A stretch of DNA of 46,973 nt from Gemmatimonadota bacterium (GCA_021298835.1 JAJTHG010000020.1:1-46973), one strand, 5' to 3'. Positions 1-9,095 are shown, counted from the stretch's first letter. The notes: generated by a model not told the origin, from the letters alone. Translations and numbers: made by a program.

Positions 1-508
1 ACTTGAGGATCTGCCCCGTCATGAGGACTGTGTGTAACCGCATCCCCCGGTACGGCCCGACCACCACCAGCGTATCCCCCCCCGCATGACACGCGTCCCA
101 CAACTCGAACGGGAAGCGCGTCGCCCGTACCTTGGCCACTTTTCGCCCTCGCCATTCGAACACGTCCAGCCGGCGCAGGTAGCGCTCGAGGCGAACGAAG
201 CGCCCGCGATCGAGCACCCGAATCGCGCTCTGGGCCATCACGACCGTCGCGGAGTCCGACGGATCGTTCGGCACCTCCGCCACGATGGCGAAGGTGGAGT
301 CCAGGACCAGCAGCCGGTTGCGGCGGTCCTCGATCACGTAGAGCCGCCCCGCGGCGTCGCCATCCACGTCCACGATCGCCTCGAGGTCCACCGGCAACCG
401 GCGCGCCGCAGGACGTTGGCCCCACAGGTGCGGCGACCAAGCCAGTATTGCCACGAGAATGCCTGCGAGCGGTGCCGCCAATCGTCGCCTCTTGTCAGTG
501 CTGTACAT
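1..508 (-). CDS. Secreted six-bladed beta-propeller-like protein, cut off by the window edge
   Basis: Reading leftward from an ATG at 508, the frame stays open to the window edge, so only about the first 169 residues are visible. The N-terminus is a classical signal peptide: basic start (DKRRR), hydrophobic core (LAGILVAILAW), and likely cleavage after LWGQ. The mature part has the look of an NHL/six-bladed propeller strand set, with DVDGDAAGRLYVIEDRRN followed by LLVLDS. An AAGAGG stretch just upstream of the ATG fits a ribosome-binding site. Such exported propellers are common in Gemmatimonadota and Bacteroidota, usually with unknown ligands. The family call is from sequence pattern only; the C-terminal blades are outside the window. 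Confidence 0.6.
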   Translation of the reverse strand, partial: MYSTDKRRRLAAPLAGILVAILAWSPHLWGQRPAARRLPVDLEAIVDVDGDAAGRLYVIEDRRNRLLVLDSTFAIVAEVPNDPSDSATVVMAQSAIRVLDRGRFVRLERYLRRLDVFEWRGRKVAKVRATRFPFELWDACHAGGDTLVVVGPYRGMRLHTVLMTGQILK

Positions 509-940
509 GTTCGCCTCTTGTCGCCCGCGATCTGAATGCGTGCCTGATCGTCATGGCCCCAACTTGCAGGAGGGCGTCACACCCGTCACACGGTCATCGG
601 GGTTCCGACCGTGGACCGAACCACGCGACGCCTCATCAGTCGTTGCGCGGCAACGACTTCCGATCCTGCATGGAATGGTCGTTCGCAACTCATGGCTTCA
701 CGCTCCGGTGCGACAATCGAATGCTTCCCGCACCCTCCTGCTCCGCCCCCGAGGGACCGCGTGGCCTCTTCCTTCCCGCGTGCCGGCCGTGGGCACCGTG
801 TTCCTGTCCCCTACGGGCATCTCGTGGGCCGAGGACGGGCTCGTCCAGCCGGGCCTGTTCGTGGGGCGCCACGACGAGTTCCTCTGGCATGCCTGTTCCG
901 TGCGCGCGGTCGTGACCCGCACGGCGATGGGCCGGGCCGA
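509..940. other. Intergenic stretch with no convincing gene
   Basis: These 430 bases lie between two leftward genes. Open frames occur on both strands, but none has a start signal, a recognisable motif or natural residue composition. The only structure seen is the perfect inverted repeat at 638-658. The promoter of the propeller gene that starts at 508 probably lies here (inference). Confidence 0.5.
638..658. terminator. Perfect 9-bp stem, 3-nt loop
   Basis: AGTCGTTGC (638-646), loop GCG, then GCAACGACT (650-658) form a perfect hairpin. It lies about 280 bp downstream of the stop of the leftward VPS10 gene and 130 bp upstream of the next leftward gene. It could end the VPS10 transcript or be an operator. 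There is no T tract, so the role is a guess. Confidence 0.3.
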
Positions 941-3900
941 TCAGGGCACGAGGCGCGGCGACGGGCGGTCACGATCGACGATCGTCGTCCCCAATCGGTC
1001 GCGCAACCGCTCGTTGACGCGCCCGAGTTCGTTCGTCATCACGCCATCGATCGCCCGCAGGTGCTCCTGCAACTGTCCCGCGAGCAGGCGCTGTACCTCC
1101 CCATGCTGGTCGGTCGGCGGGAAGTCGCTGCCGGTGGCACCATTGAACAGGTAGCCCAGCTTGCCGATCAGCTTCGAGCCGAAGCGCACCCCGTCCTGTC
1201 CGCCGCCGGTCAGGCGAAGGTCCACCAGGTTCATCTCCTCGGCGACGAGCCGCTGTTCGAGCGAATCGAGCGCCCCGCGCAGCGCGGCCTCCAGTCCAGC
1301 CGTGCGGCGCAGCGTCTCGAGCTGCACCCGCACCCGCTCGATCCGCGCCACCGCCGCGGCCGCCGCGTCGAGGTCGAGCTGCACCGCCTGCGCCAGCCGC
1401 GTCTGCTGCGCAATGTCGGCCTCGGTTCCGCCGGAGGTGGGGTCCTTGCGCACCTCGAGCGGCTGGACCTGCTCGATGCCGTCCACCTGCAGCGTCACCG
1501 TGTACCGGCCCGGGGGCATCAGGAGACTCGTCCGGGACGTGCCGGGTGCCACCCGGCCCTCGGGGCCCGGCTGCAGGTACGGCGCGTACAGCGGCGCGGT
1601 GTAGAGCCGCACCTCGGCCGACGGCGCGCCGCGGAGGTCCCAGTGCAGGCGGTTGAGGCCAGCCGCGTTGGGGCCCGTGAGGGTGCGCACGACGGTGCCC
1701 TGCGCGTCGCGCACGACCAGGCGCGGGGCCTGCGCCGCTGGCGCCTTGAGCCAGTAGTTGAGCGTCGCGCCGTACTCGGGATCGGTGCCGGTGGTGGGGT
1801 CGTCGTACGTCGTGGACGGCGCCGTGATCGGCCGGAACCGGTACGCGGCACGCGGCGTGAAGAGCGTCGCCGCCGACGCGAGGACCGCCGGGGTGAGCTG
1901 CTGCAGTGGCGTCAGGTCGTCGAGGATCCAGAAACCGCGCCCGTATGTGGAGATGACCAGGTCGTTGAAGTGCCCCTGCACGACGATCCCCGAGACGGGT
2001 GCCGCCGGCAGGTTGTTCTGCAGCGGGAGCCACGTGTCGCCGGCGTCGAAGGACACGTAGATCGCGTTCTCGGTGCCGAGATACAGCATGCCGCGACGCA
2101 CCGGGTCCTCGGCGACCACCTTGGCGTACGAGAGCTGCGACCGCGGGATGCCGTTGACGATGCGCGTCCAGGTGCGCCCGTAATCGGTGGTGCGGAAGAC
2201 GTGCGGGTCGCGGTCGTCCTCCTGATGTGCGTCCACCGCGAGGTAGGCCGTGGCGGCGTCCCACTTCGAGGGCGCGATCGACCGCGCGGAGCCCCAGGCG
2301 GGCATGCCCGGGATGTTGGGCGTGACGTCCGTCCACGTGGCGCCGTGGTCGCGGGTGAGCTTGACGAGGCCGTCGTTGGTGCCGATCCAGATCAGCCCCT
2401 TGGTCACCGGCGACTCGGCGATGCCATAGACCACGCCCGAGTACTCGACGCCGATGTTGTCCGGCGTGAGCCCGCCCGAGCTCTGCTGGCGCGTCTTGTC
2501 GTTGCGGGTGAGGTCGGGGGAGATGACCTCCCAGCGCTGGCCGCCGTTGGTGGTGCGGTGCACGTGCTGCGACCCGACGTAGAGCGTGTTGCGGTCGTGC
2601 GGGGAGATGTGCAGCGGCGAGTCCCACACGAAGCGGTACTTGAGCTCGGCCGGCGGCCCGTTGGCCTGCTGCGGCCAGACCTCCACGTTGCGGAACTGCC
2701 GCTTGTCCTCCTCGAAGCGCACCACGATGCCGCCGACCATGCCCGAGCCGGAGGCGGTGGACCAGACGACGTTCGGGTCCACCGGGTCCGGCGTGGCCCA
2801 GCCGCTCTCGCCGCCCCCCACCGAGTGCCACATGCCGCGCGAGATCCCCTGCCCGCGGCCGGCCATCACGCGACTGTTCGAGGGGCCGCGATAGGACGGT
2901 TCGTCCTGCTTGTTGCCAAGCACGTGGTACGGGACCGCGTTGTCCACCGTGACGTGGTACATCTGCGCGTTGAGCAGCCGCTGGCGGAACCAGGTCCTGC
3001 CGCGGTTCTGCGTGATCGAGAGCCCCTGGTCGTGGGCGACGATCATGCGGTCGGCGTTCGTCGGGTCGATCCAGACGTCGTGATGGTCCCCGCCGGGCGC
3101 CTGCTGGCCCTGCAGCACGGTCAGCGTCCGCCCGCCGTCGAGGGACCTCGCGTAGCTCGCCGTGAGGAAGTAGGCCTCGTCCTCGTCGGCCGGCGAGACG
3201 GCCATGCGCGAGTAGTAGTGCGCGCGTCCCATCGCGTTGCGGTCCCGTGAGGTCAGGGCCCACGTCGCGCCACCGTCCTCGCTCCGCCACAACTGGCCGC
3301 TCTCGGTCGGCTGGCCGTTCCACGGAATACCGTCGCCCGTCTCGATGAGGGCGTACACCCGCTGCGGATTCGACGGGGCGATCGCGACGGCCACCTTGCC
3401 GACGGGCTTCGTCGGCAGGGCGCTCCCCTTGAGCCGCGTCCACGTGGTGCCGCCGTCCTTCGACATGAAGAGCCCGCTTCCCGGCCCGCCGCTCGTGCGG
3501 CCCCAGGTGCGGATCTCGAGCTGCCACATGCCGGCGAAGAGGATGCGCGGGTTCGTCGGGTCCATCGCCAGGTCCGAGCACCCCGTGTTCGCGTCCACGT
3601 GCAGGACGCGCTCCCACGTGCGTCCTCCGTCGGTGGTGCGATAGACGCCGCGCTCGGGCTGCGGCCCGTAGGCGGTGCCGAGGGCGCACGCGAAGACGAC
3701 CTCCGGGTTCGCCGGGTGGATGATCGTCCGCGGGATCCGCCCCGTCCGCTCGAGCCCCATGAGGGTCCACGTGCGTCCCGCGTCGGTCGAGCGGTAGATC
3801 CCCTGTCCGAGCGAGATGTGGCTCCGGATCTTTCCCTCCCCGGTGCCCGCCCAGAGCAAGTTCGGGTCGCTCTTCGCGACGGCGAGGGAGCCGATGGACT

Positions 3901-4183
3901 GGACCGGATGCCCGTCGAAGACCGGCTGCCAGTGTACGCCGCCATCGGTCGTCTTGAAGATCCCGCCCGATGCCGCGCCGACGTAGTACGTCAGCGGATC
4001 GCCCGGTACCCCCGCCGCAGCGGAGAACCGGTTGCCCTCGGGGCCGATGGTGCGCCACGAGAGGTCCTTCCAGTGCTCGGGGACCGGCTGGGCCGCAGGG
4101 GCGGCGGGACGCGCGGGGGAGCGCTGCGCCTCGAGCCCGAGGGCCGCGACCAGCAGGAGTGGAAGACCGCAGTGGATGCGCAT
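941..4183 (-). CDS. VPS10/sortilin-type beta-propeller protein, secreted
   Basis: This 1080-residue protein starts with a signal peptide (MRIHCGLPLLLVAALGLEAQ). It continues with a long array of BNR/Asp-box turns of the S-x-D-x-G-x-T-W type, for example STDAGRTW, TTDGGRTW, SKDGGTTW and TTDYGRTW. This is the bacterial VPS10/sialidase-like propeller family, often labelled glycosyl hydrolase although no catalytic activity can be read from the sequence. After the propeller (about residue 750) come an Ig-like stretch (VVRTLTGPNAAGLNRLHWDLRG) and an alpha-helical, partly coiled-coil tail. A paralogue with the same architecture lies at 31482-34664 on the other strand. The gene is divergent from the amidohydrolase at 4364, with about 180 bp of shared promoter region. 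Substrate or partner is unknown. Confidence 0.85.
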   Translation of the reverse strand: MRIHCGLPLLLVAALGLEAQRSPARPAAPAAQPVPEHWKDLSWRTIGPEGNRFSAAAGVPGDPLTYYVGAASGGIFKTTDGGVHWQPVFDGHPVQSIGSLAVAKSDPNLLWAGTGEGKIRSHISLGQGIYRSTDAGRTWTLMGLERTGRIPRTIIHPANPEVVFACALGTAYGPQPERGVYRTTDGGRTWERVLHVDANTGCSDLAMDPTNPRILFAGMWQLEIRTWGRTSGGPGSGLFMSKDGGTTWTRLKGSALPTKPVGKVAVAIAPSNPQRVYALIETGDGIPWNGQPTESGQLWRSEDGGATWALTSRDRNAMGRAHYYSRMAVSPADEDEAYFLTASYARSLDGGRTLTVLQGQQAPGGDHHDVWIDPTNADRMIVAHDQGLSITQNRGRTWFRQRLLNAQMYHVTVDNAVPYHVLGNKQDEPSYRGPSNSRVMAGRGQGISRGMWHSVGGGESGWATPDPVDPNVVWSTASGSGMVGGIVVRFEEDKRQFRNVEVWPQQANGPPAELKYRFVWDSPLHISPHDRNTLYVGSQHVHRTTNGGQRWEVISPDLTRNDKTRQQSSGGLTPDNIGVEYSGVVYGIAESPVTKGLIWIGTNDGLVKLTRDHGATWTDVTPNIPGMPAWGSARSIAPSKWDAATAYLAVDAHQEDDRDPHVFRTTDYGRTWTRIVNGIPRSQLSYAKVVAEDPVRRGMLYLGTENAIYVSFDAGDTWLPLQNNLPAAPVSGIVVQGHFNDLVISTYGRGFWILDDLTPLQQLTPAVLASAATLFTPRAAYRFRPITAPSTTYDDPTTGTDPEYGATLNYWLKAPAAQAPRLVVRDAQGTVVRTLTGPNAAGLNRLHWDLRGAPSAEVRLYTAPLYAPYLQPGPEGRVAPGTSRTSLLMPPGRYTVTLQVDGIEQVQPLEVRKDPTSGGTEADIAQQTRLAQAVQLDLDAAAAAVARIERVRVQLETLRRTAGLEAALRGALDSLEQRLVAEEMNLVDLRLTGGGQDGVRFGSKLIGKLGYLFNGATGSDFPPTDQHGEVQRLLAGQLQEHLRAIDGVMTNELGRVNERLRDRLGTTIVDRDRPSPRLVP

Positions 4184-4363
4184 GGCAGGCCGGGCTGGAT
4201 GTCCGCGGCGATGCGACGCCGCATCGCCCCCCCTGAAGGTCCCTCCGCGCGCGCCACCCGCAAGAGCGGCGCGCCCCGTCCCTTGCGGGACGCGCGTTCG
4301 ACCCCGACCCTATCGGCGTCACCGTTCCCTCCGCCCTCCCGCGGTCCCAACCGAGCCCAGCCC

Positions 4364-6064
4364 ATGCACCGTCCCGCCATCCTCGGCCTGATTGTCCTCG
4401 CCGCCTGCACGCCGCGCGCGGGGGTCTCCACCGCCCCCGCCGGCAGCGCCGCCTACGACGTCGTGATCGAGAACGGGCGTGTGATCGACGGCACCGGGGC
4501 CGCGTGGTTCCACGGCGACGTCGCGCTGGCCGGCGATCGCATCGCCGCGATCGGGCCGCGCGGCGCCTTCCGCGCGGCCCGCGCCGGTACCCGCGTGGAC
4601 GCGACCGGACACGTGGTGACCCCGGGCTTCATTGACATCCAGGCGCACTCCATCGCCCACTACATGATGGGCGACGGGCGCGCGATCTCGATGGTCACGC
4701 AGGGCATCACCACCGCCATCCACGGCGAAGGATCGTCACTGGGCCCGGTGAACGACCGGATCCTGGCGGCGGAATCCGACACCGGGCTGCGCCGCGTGCT
4801 CGCCCGGTTCGCCGGCCCGCGCGGCTTCTCGTCGTGGCTCGAGTACATGGTCGGCCGAGGGGCCTCGCAGAACATCGGGTCGTTCCTCGGCGACGGCACG
4901 CTGCGCACCTACGTCAAGGGCGAGGAGGCCGGCGCGCTCAGCGCGGCGGAACGCGATACGGCGCGCGCCGCCGTCGCCCGCGCCATGGAGGACGGGGCCT
5001 TCGGCCTCGCCAGCGCGCTCATCTATCCGCCCAACACGTACGCGAGCACCGAGGAGCTGATCGACGCCGCGAAGGCGATGGCCCCGTACGGCGGCGTGTA
5101 CATCACCCACATGCGCTCGGAAGGCGACAAGTTCCTCGAGGCGCTCGACGAGGCCATCCGCATCGGCAAGGAGGGGGGCGTGCCGGTCGAGGTCTATCAC
5201 CTCAAGGCGAGCGGTCCGCGCAACTGGCCCAAGATGCCGGTGGCGATCGCGAGGATCGACTCCGCCCGCGCCGCCGGTCTGGACGTGCAGGCGAACATGT
5301 ACCTGTATCCCGCCGGCGGGAACTCGTTCGCCAGCTGCATCCCGCCCAAGTACGCGGCGGGTGGACGGCTGCTCGACAACCTGCGCAACCCCGCCCTGCG
5401 GCAGGCGATGGTGCAGGAGATGCTCGCTACCGACGCCGGCTACGAGAACCTGTGCGAGGTCGCCACGCCGGCCAACGTCATGGTGGTCGGGTTCCGGAAG
5501 CCCGCGAACCAGCGCTTCGAGGGAAAGCGGCTCTCGGAGATCGCCGCGGCCCTCGGCCGGTCGTGGCCCGAGGTGATCATCGACCTCAACGTGGACGAGG
5601 AGCTCGGCCTCGGCGAGCTGCTGTTCCTCATGAGCGAGGACAACATGCGGCTGCAGCTGCGGCAGCCGTGGATGAAGTTCGGCACCGACGCCGGCTCGCA
5701 GGACCCGGCGACCGCCAAGGGCATGACCCACCCCCGCACCTACGGCAACTTCCCGCGCATCTTCGCGCGGTACGTACGCGAGCAGCGCGTCCTCGAGCTC
5801 GAGGACGCGGTGCGCAAGGCCACCTCCGCCGTCGCGACGCGCCTGTCGCTCACCGACCGCGGCGTGCTCAAGGCCGGGCTGAAGGCCGACGTCATCGTGT
5901 GGGACCCGGCGACGATCACCGACCACGCCACGTTCGACCGGCCGCACCAGCTCTCGACCGGGGTGAAGGACATGTTCGTCAACGGCGTGGCGGTGCTGCG
6001 CGGCGGAACGCACACGGGGGCGAAGCCGGGCGTCGTGGTGCGGGGTCCGGGATACCGGCCGTGA
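4364..6064 (+). CDS. N-acyl-D-amino-acid deacylase-family amidohydrolase, lipoprotein
   Basis: A 566-residue member of the D-aminoacylase branch of the amidohydrolase superfamily. The frame is open upstream, but ATG 4364 is chosen because it gives a clean lipoprotein signal (MHRPAILGLIVLAAC, lipobox LAAC). The N-terminal beta domain (VIENGRVIDGTG) is followed by VTPGFIDIQAHS, then ITHMRSEGD, VEVYHLKASGPRNW and FGTDAGS, and finally the conserved end block HPRTYGNFPRIF and GLKADVIVWDPATI. The family removes acyl groups from D-amino acids, as in cell-wall or D-peptide salvage. The usual first metal motif HxH is QAH here, and the family's GNCG block reads GEGS, so metal binding may differ. Probably anchored on the periplasmic side of the inner membrane or in the outer membrane. 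Substrate uncertain. Confidence 0.85.
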   Translation: MHRPAILGLIVLAACTPRAGVSTAPAGSAAYDVVIENGRVIDGTGAAWFHGDVALAGDRIAAIGPRGAFRAARAGTRVDATGHVVTPGFIDIQAHSIAHYMMGDGRAISMVTQGITTAIHGEGSSLGPVNDRILAAESDTGLRRVLARFAGPRGFSSWLEYMVGRGASQNIGSFLGDGTLRTYVKGEEAGALSAAERDTARAAVARAMEDGAFGLASALIYPPNTYASTEELIDAAKAMAPYGGVYITHMRSEGDKFLEALDEAIRIGKEGGVPVEVYHLKASGPRNWPKMPVAIARIDSARAAGLDVQANMYLYPAGGNSFASCIPPKYAAGGRLLDNLRNPALRQAMVQEMLATDAGYENLCEVATPANVMVVGFRKPANQRFEGKRLSEIAAALGRSWPEVIIDLNVDEELGLGELLFLMSEDNMRLQLRQPWMKFGTDAGSQDPATAKGMTHPRTYGNFPRIFARYVREQRVLELEDAVRKATSAVATRLSLTDRGVLKAGLKADVIVWDPATITDHATFDRPHQLSTGVKDMFVNGVAVLRGGTHTGAKPGVVVRGPGYRP

Positions 6065-6137
6065 ACGGGCTCCGTGTCATGCGGGGACGAGGCCAGGAGC
6101 GCCCCCCGCCCGGCCTCCAACTGCCGTCCGCCCGGCA

Positions 6138-7091
6138 ATGAAGCACCTCCTGTACTGTGCCCTTGTCGGTATGCTCACGGTATCGCCGGTGCACGCGGCC
6201 CAGCCGCGCCTGCAAGAAGTGACCTTTGTCAGCCATGGCGCGACGCTTGCCGGCTCGATCGCGTGGCCTGTGGACCGGCCCATCACGGCGGCGGTGGTGT
6301 TCATCCACAGCTCCGGCCCGCAGGAGCGCGATCTCGGTCTTGCGCGCCGTTTCGCCGAGCGAGGCATCGCCGCACTGGTCTACGACAAGCGCGGCGTTGC
6401 ACGGTCCGGCGGCGTGTACGAAGGGAACCAGAGTGTCACCGGCATGAACATCGCCTTGCTCGCAGACGATGCGGCGGCGGCGCTGGACCTGCTGGCTGCC
6501 AGCGATGCGCTTGGCGGGGCGCCCGTCGGACTCGCCGGCATCTCGCAAGCCGGTTGGATTGCACCATTGGCAGCGACCAAGACCACGCACGCGCGATTCC
6601 TGCTGCTCTGGAGCGCACCCGTGTGCAAGGTGAGCGAGGAAGACATCTACAGCAAATTCACGGCGGATTCGGATGGACCTGATCGCCCCCCATACGCCGC
6701 CGCGCTCGCCGCGCGCACTGAGCCGTACGTGTGGCCCGACTTCCTCGGTCGAGACACGGACGCGGCCGCCGATCTGGCCACGCTGGCCATCCCCGGCTTC
6801 TTCATCTACGGCGGGTACGACGGCAGCATTCCGGTGGATCTGTCGCTGCGCAACCTGACGGCGCTGCGGAGGGCCGGCCATCGCTTCGACTACACCGTGT
6901 CTTCTGTGCAAGGCCACAACAACATGACCGCGACCTTCGACGCGGCCATCGAGTGGATCAGGCAGACGATTGTGTCGCCCGGCGTACACCGTCTGCACGA
7001 GCTGCCGTTGCCATCGAGAGCTAACCGAGCACCCCATCCCGCTCCAGCGCGGCCGGCCACGACAGCTCCAGCTCGCACTGCGCGACCGTAA
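6138..7091 (+). CDS. Secreted alpha/beta hydrolase
   Basis: A 317-residue alpha/beta hydrolase with signal peptide (MKHLLYCALVGMLTVSPVHA). Visible motifs are VFIHSSGPQERD near the oxyanion strand, YDKRGVARSGG, the nucleophile elbow GISQAG (Ser136), an acid in IYGGYDGSIP, and His in VQGHNNM, so the triad looks complete. The pattern resembles the dienelactone hydrolase/S9-like esterase group that opens with SHGATLAGSIAWP. About the last 25 residues (RANRAPHPAPARPATT onward) are Pro/Ala/Arg rich and are antisense to the end of the PadR gene. The original stop may therefore have been lost and the protein extended. It lies 73 bp after the amidohydrolase and may be cotranscribed with it. Substrate unknown. 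Confidence 0.8.
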   Translation: MKHLLYCALVGMLTVSPVHAAQPRLQEVTFVSHGATLAGSIAWPVDRPITAAVVFIHSSGPQERDLGLARRFAERGIAALVYDKRGVARSGGVYEGNQSVTGMNIALLADDAAAALDLLAASDALGGAPVGLAGISQAGWIAPLAATKTTHARFLLLWSAPVCKVSEEDIYSKFTADSDGPDRPPYAAALAARTEPYVWPDFLGRDTDAAADLATLAIPGFFIYGGYDGSIPVDLSLRNLTALRRAGHRFDYTVSSVQGHNNMTATFDAAIEWIRQTIVSPGVHRLHELPLPSRANRAPHPAPARPATTAPARTARP

Positions 7092-7654
7092 GCCCCACCA
7101 TCCACTCGGCCACCCCAACCCGCGCACCACGGTCGGCGCGGATGCCTGCCAGCGTGGCTTGCTCGCGCGCGAGCCGAGCGGCCACCACTTCGCGGCGCGC
7201 CTGCACCACGCGCTGTCGCGCATCGGGCTCGGCGTGGATGGCGAGCCCCATCCACGTGAGGAAGGGCGGGGCCTCGCGGCGCGTGGCCCACGACACATCG
7301 TTCAGCGCGGCGGCCAGCGCGGTGCGGCCTGACGGCGTCACGCGCCACGGCTGCGCGTTCTCGCGCCGCGGGCTGGGTACCCGCTTCGCCGCGGCCACCA
7401 GCCCACGCTCGGCCAGCTTGGTCAGCGCATAGTACACGGCGGGCGCGACACCGGTGCCCAGTCGGCCACCTCCTGTCGCTCGTACTCCTTGAGCAGCTCG
7501 TAGCCGTGCATAGCGCGCTCGGCCAGCAGCGACAGCACCACCAGGTCGGCCGGGGTGAGGGCGCCGGCCGCACCCGCGCGGCGCCCGCGGCGCGCGGCCG
7601 GGGCGTCACGCGCGGCCTCGGTGGAGGCAATGGCGGGGGGACCCTCAGGGGCAT
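7021..7654 (-). pseudogene. PadR-family transcriptional regulator, frameshifted
   Basis: The winged-helix N-terminus is clear in one frame (LTPADLVVLSLLAE, then AMHGYELLKEYER and WAPVSRP). The following PadR block (AVYYALTKLAERGLV) is in another frame. The join at 7440-7442 lacks one base: CGC CC/GCC GTG, where one more base would restore VSRPAVYYALTKL. The C-terminal half (through WPAALERDGVLG) is then open to the stop at 7021. Upstream of LTPADL the same frame reaches TAG at 7686-7688 with no ATG, GTG or TTG, while the only nearby ATG (7654) is in a third frame. Either the gene has decayed or there are sequencing errors in GC runs. The intact form would bind DNA next to its own divergent promoter. 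Confidence 0.7.
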
Positions 7655-7710
7655 CGGGGCGACCCGGAGTCGCTACGTTCCGCTTCTATCCGCTGTCGTC
7701 GGTTCGGAAA

Positions 7711-7716
7711 GGAGGG
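7711..7716 (+). promoter_or_regulatory. Strong ribosome-binding site deciding a GTG start
   Basis: AAAGGAGGG ends four bases before the GTG at 7721. It is one of very few clear Shine-Dalgarno sequences in this window. It fixes the zinc-ribbon start upstream of its first Cys pair rather than at the later ATG 7754. Confidence 0.75.
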
Positions 7717-7720
7717 AGAG

Positions 7721-8158
7721 GTGGAACTGCGGTGTCCCGTTGACGGACAACTGATGGTACGGCGGGACATTGACCGCCGCCCCGCGGCGTCATGTCGGCA
7801 GTGTCACGGCCTGTGGATCTCCGGGGCTGCCATTGCCGAGACTCGGCTGCCTGCCGACGAGGTGCCTCTCGAGTCACGTCGGGCTGGCCCTGCGCGCCCC
7901 GACACCAGGCCGCGCCGTTGTCCGCAGTGCAGGACGCTCATGCGCAGCCAAACGCATGCCGGCATCATCGTCGAGCGGTGCGCGGCCTGCGCATCCGTCT
8001 GGCTCGACGCCGGGGAGTTCGACGCGGTCCGGCAGGCATTGATGGCGCAGACAGCCCCGTCCACGCGAAAGCCCGTGCCACGCACCGGCGACTGGACCGC
8101 CTTCGACGTCATCGCGGAAGCGACGTTGCATCTTCTTCCGGCGTTCTTGGACGGATAG
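7721..8158 (+). CDS. Double zinc-ribbon (TFIIB-type) protein
   Basis: A 145-residue soluble protein with two zf-TFIIB-type zinc ribbons. The first has CPVDG near residue 5 and CRQCHGLWIS near residue 26. The second has CPQCRTLM near residue 67 and CAACASVWLDAGEF near residue 90. The WLDAGE signature after the second Cys pair is typical of this small bacterial family, whose role is unknown but is often tied to membrane or protein-quality neighbours. The GTG start is supported by a strong ribosome-binding site. The gene diverges from the broken PadR gene, and its 3' end overlaps the convergent DUF808 gene by 50 bp. Confidence 0.8.
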   Translation: MELRCPVDGQLMVRRDIDRRPAASCRQCHGLWISGAAIAETRLPADEVPLESRRAGPARPDTRPRRCPQCRTLMRSQTHAGIIVERCAACASVWLDAGEFDAVRQALMAQTAPSTRKPVPRTGDWTAFDVIAEATLHLLPAFLDG

Positions 8159-9095
8159 CATCCGCGCGCGTCCCGACGCTGGGCGCGGGGCCCGGAGCCC
8201 GCGCCCCTCGCACGCGCGCCGCGAGTGCGAGCAGGCCGACGGCCAGCCCGCCCGCCACGATCCCGGCGACGGCGTCGCCAAGCGTCGCCACCAGCAGGCG
8301 GGCCGCACCCGCGGCGTCCGCCACGCCCGTCACCACGTGGTGCAGGGGCGGCACGCCGTGCAACAGGATGCCGCCGCCCACGAGGAACATCGCCACCGTC
8401 CCCGCGACGGACAGCCCGCGCATGAGCCACGGCGTGCCGCGCAGCATCCAGACGCCCAGCCGTCGCCGACGGCGATTCGCCCGCTCCCCCTTGAGCAGTC
8501 GCAGCCCCAGGTCGTCGAGCTTCACGATGCCGGCCACGAGCCCATAGACGAACACGGTGATGCCCACGCCGACCGCAGCGAGGGCCACGACCTGCTCGAG
8601 GATCGGCCGGGTGGCCATCGTGCCGAGGGCGATGACGACGATCTCCGCCGAGAGGATGAAGTCGGTGCGGATGGCCCCGCGGATCTTGTCGCGCTCGGCG
8701 TGCGCCGGATCGCTCGCGGCGGCGGCGGGACCCGCCGACACTGCCGCGGCCGCCGCCGGCGGCACGAGCTTCGCCCACACCTTCGCGAAGCCCTCGTAGC
8801 ACAGTACGAGGCCGCCGACCATGAGCAGCGGTTGCACCAGCCATGGCGCGAAGGCCGAGATGGCCAGCGCCGCCGGCACGAGGATCGCCTTGTTGAGCAT
8901 CGCCCCCTTGGCGACCGCCCACACCACTGGCAGCTCGCGCTCGGGGTTCGCCCCCGAGACCTGCTCGGCATTCAGCGCGAGGTCGTCGCCGATGACGCCG
9001 GCGGTCTTCTTGGTCGCGACGCGCGTCATCAGCGCCACGTCGTCGAGGATGCTCGTGATGTCGTCGAGCAGGGCGAGCAGGCCGGTACCGGGCAT
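8109..9095 (-). CDS. DUF808 (YedI-like) inner-membrane protein
   Basis: A 328-residue DUF808 protein. The family start is well kept: LLALLDDITSILDDVALMTRVATKKTAGVIGDDLALNAEQVSG, read in short motifs such as LDDIT, KKTAGVIGDD and NAEQV. Several membrane segments follow (about residues 68-100, 150-200, 225-250 and 265-295). The middle carries an Ala-rich insert (about 115-135) and the C-terminus a basic, disordered tail. Function is unknown in all species. The C-terminal tail overlaps the 3' end of the zinc-ribbon gene on the other strand. It is transcribed divergently from the pilin operon. Confidence 0.85.
   Translation of the reverse strand: MPGTGLLALLDDITSILDDVALMTRVATKKTAGVIGDDLALNAEQVSGANPERELPVVWAVAKGAMLNKAILVPAALAISAFAPWLVQPLLMVGGLVLCYEGFAKVWAKLVPPAAAAAVSAGPAAAASDPAHAERDKIRGAIRTDFILSAEIVVIALGTMATRPILEQVVALAAVGVGITVFVYGLVAGIVKLDDLGLRLLKGERANRRRRRLGVWMLRGTPWLMRGLSVAGTVAMFLVGGGILLHGVPPLHHVVTGVADAAGAARLLVATLGDAVAGIVAGGLAVGLLALAARVRGARAPGPAPSVGTRADAIRPRTPEEDATSLPR

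Noticed and set aside
690..922. Small minus-strand frames between the propeller and VPS10 genes
   Set aside because: Low-complexity composition, no ribosome-binding site, no recognisable motif.
611..3250. Very long open frame on the plus strand opposite the VPS10 gene
   Set aside because: It mirrors the codon bias of the real minus-strand gene: Arg/Ala/His/Val rich, no domain, no start signal. The same holds for other long antisense frames, for example 9296-11692, 31467-35075 and 44370-46640.
3599..4363. Upstream extension of the amidohydrolase frame
   Set aside because: It overlaps the VPS10 gene on the other strand and lacks a signal peptide. ATG 4364 gives a perfect lipobox.
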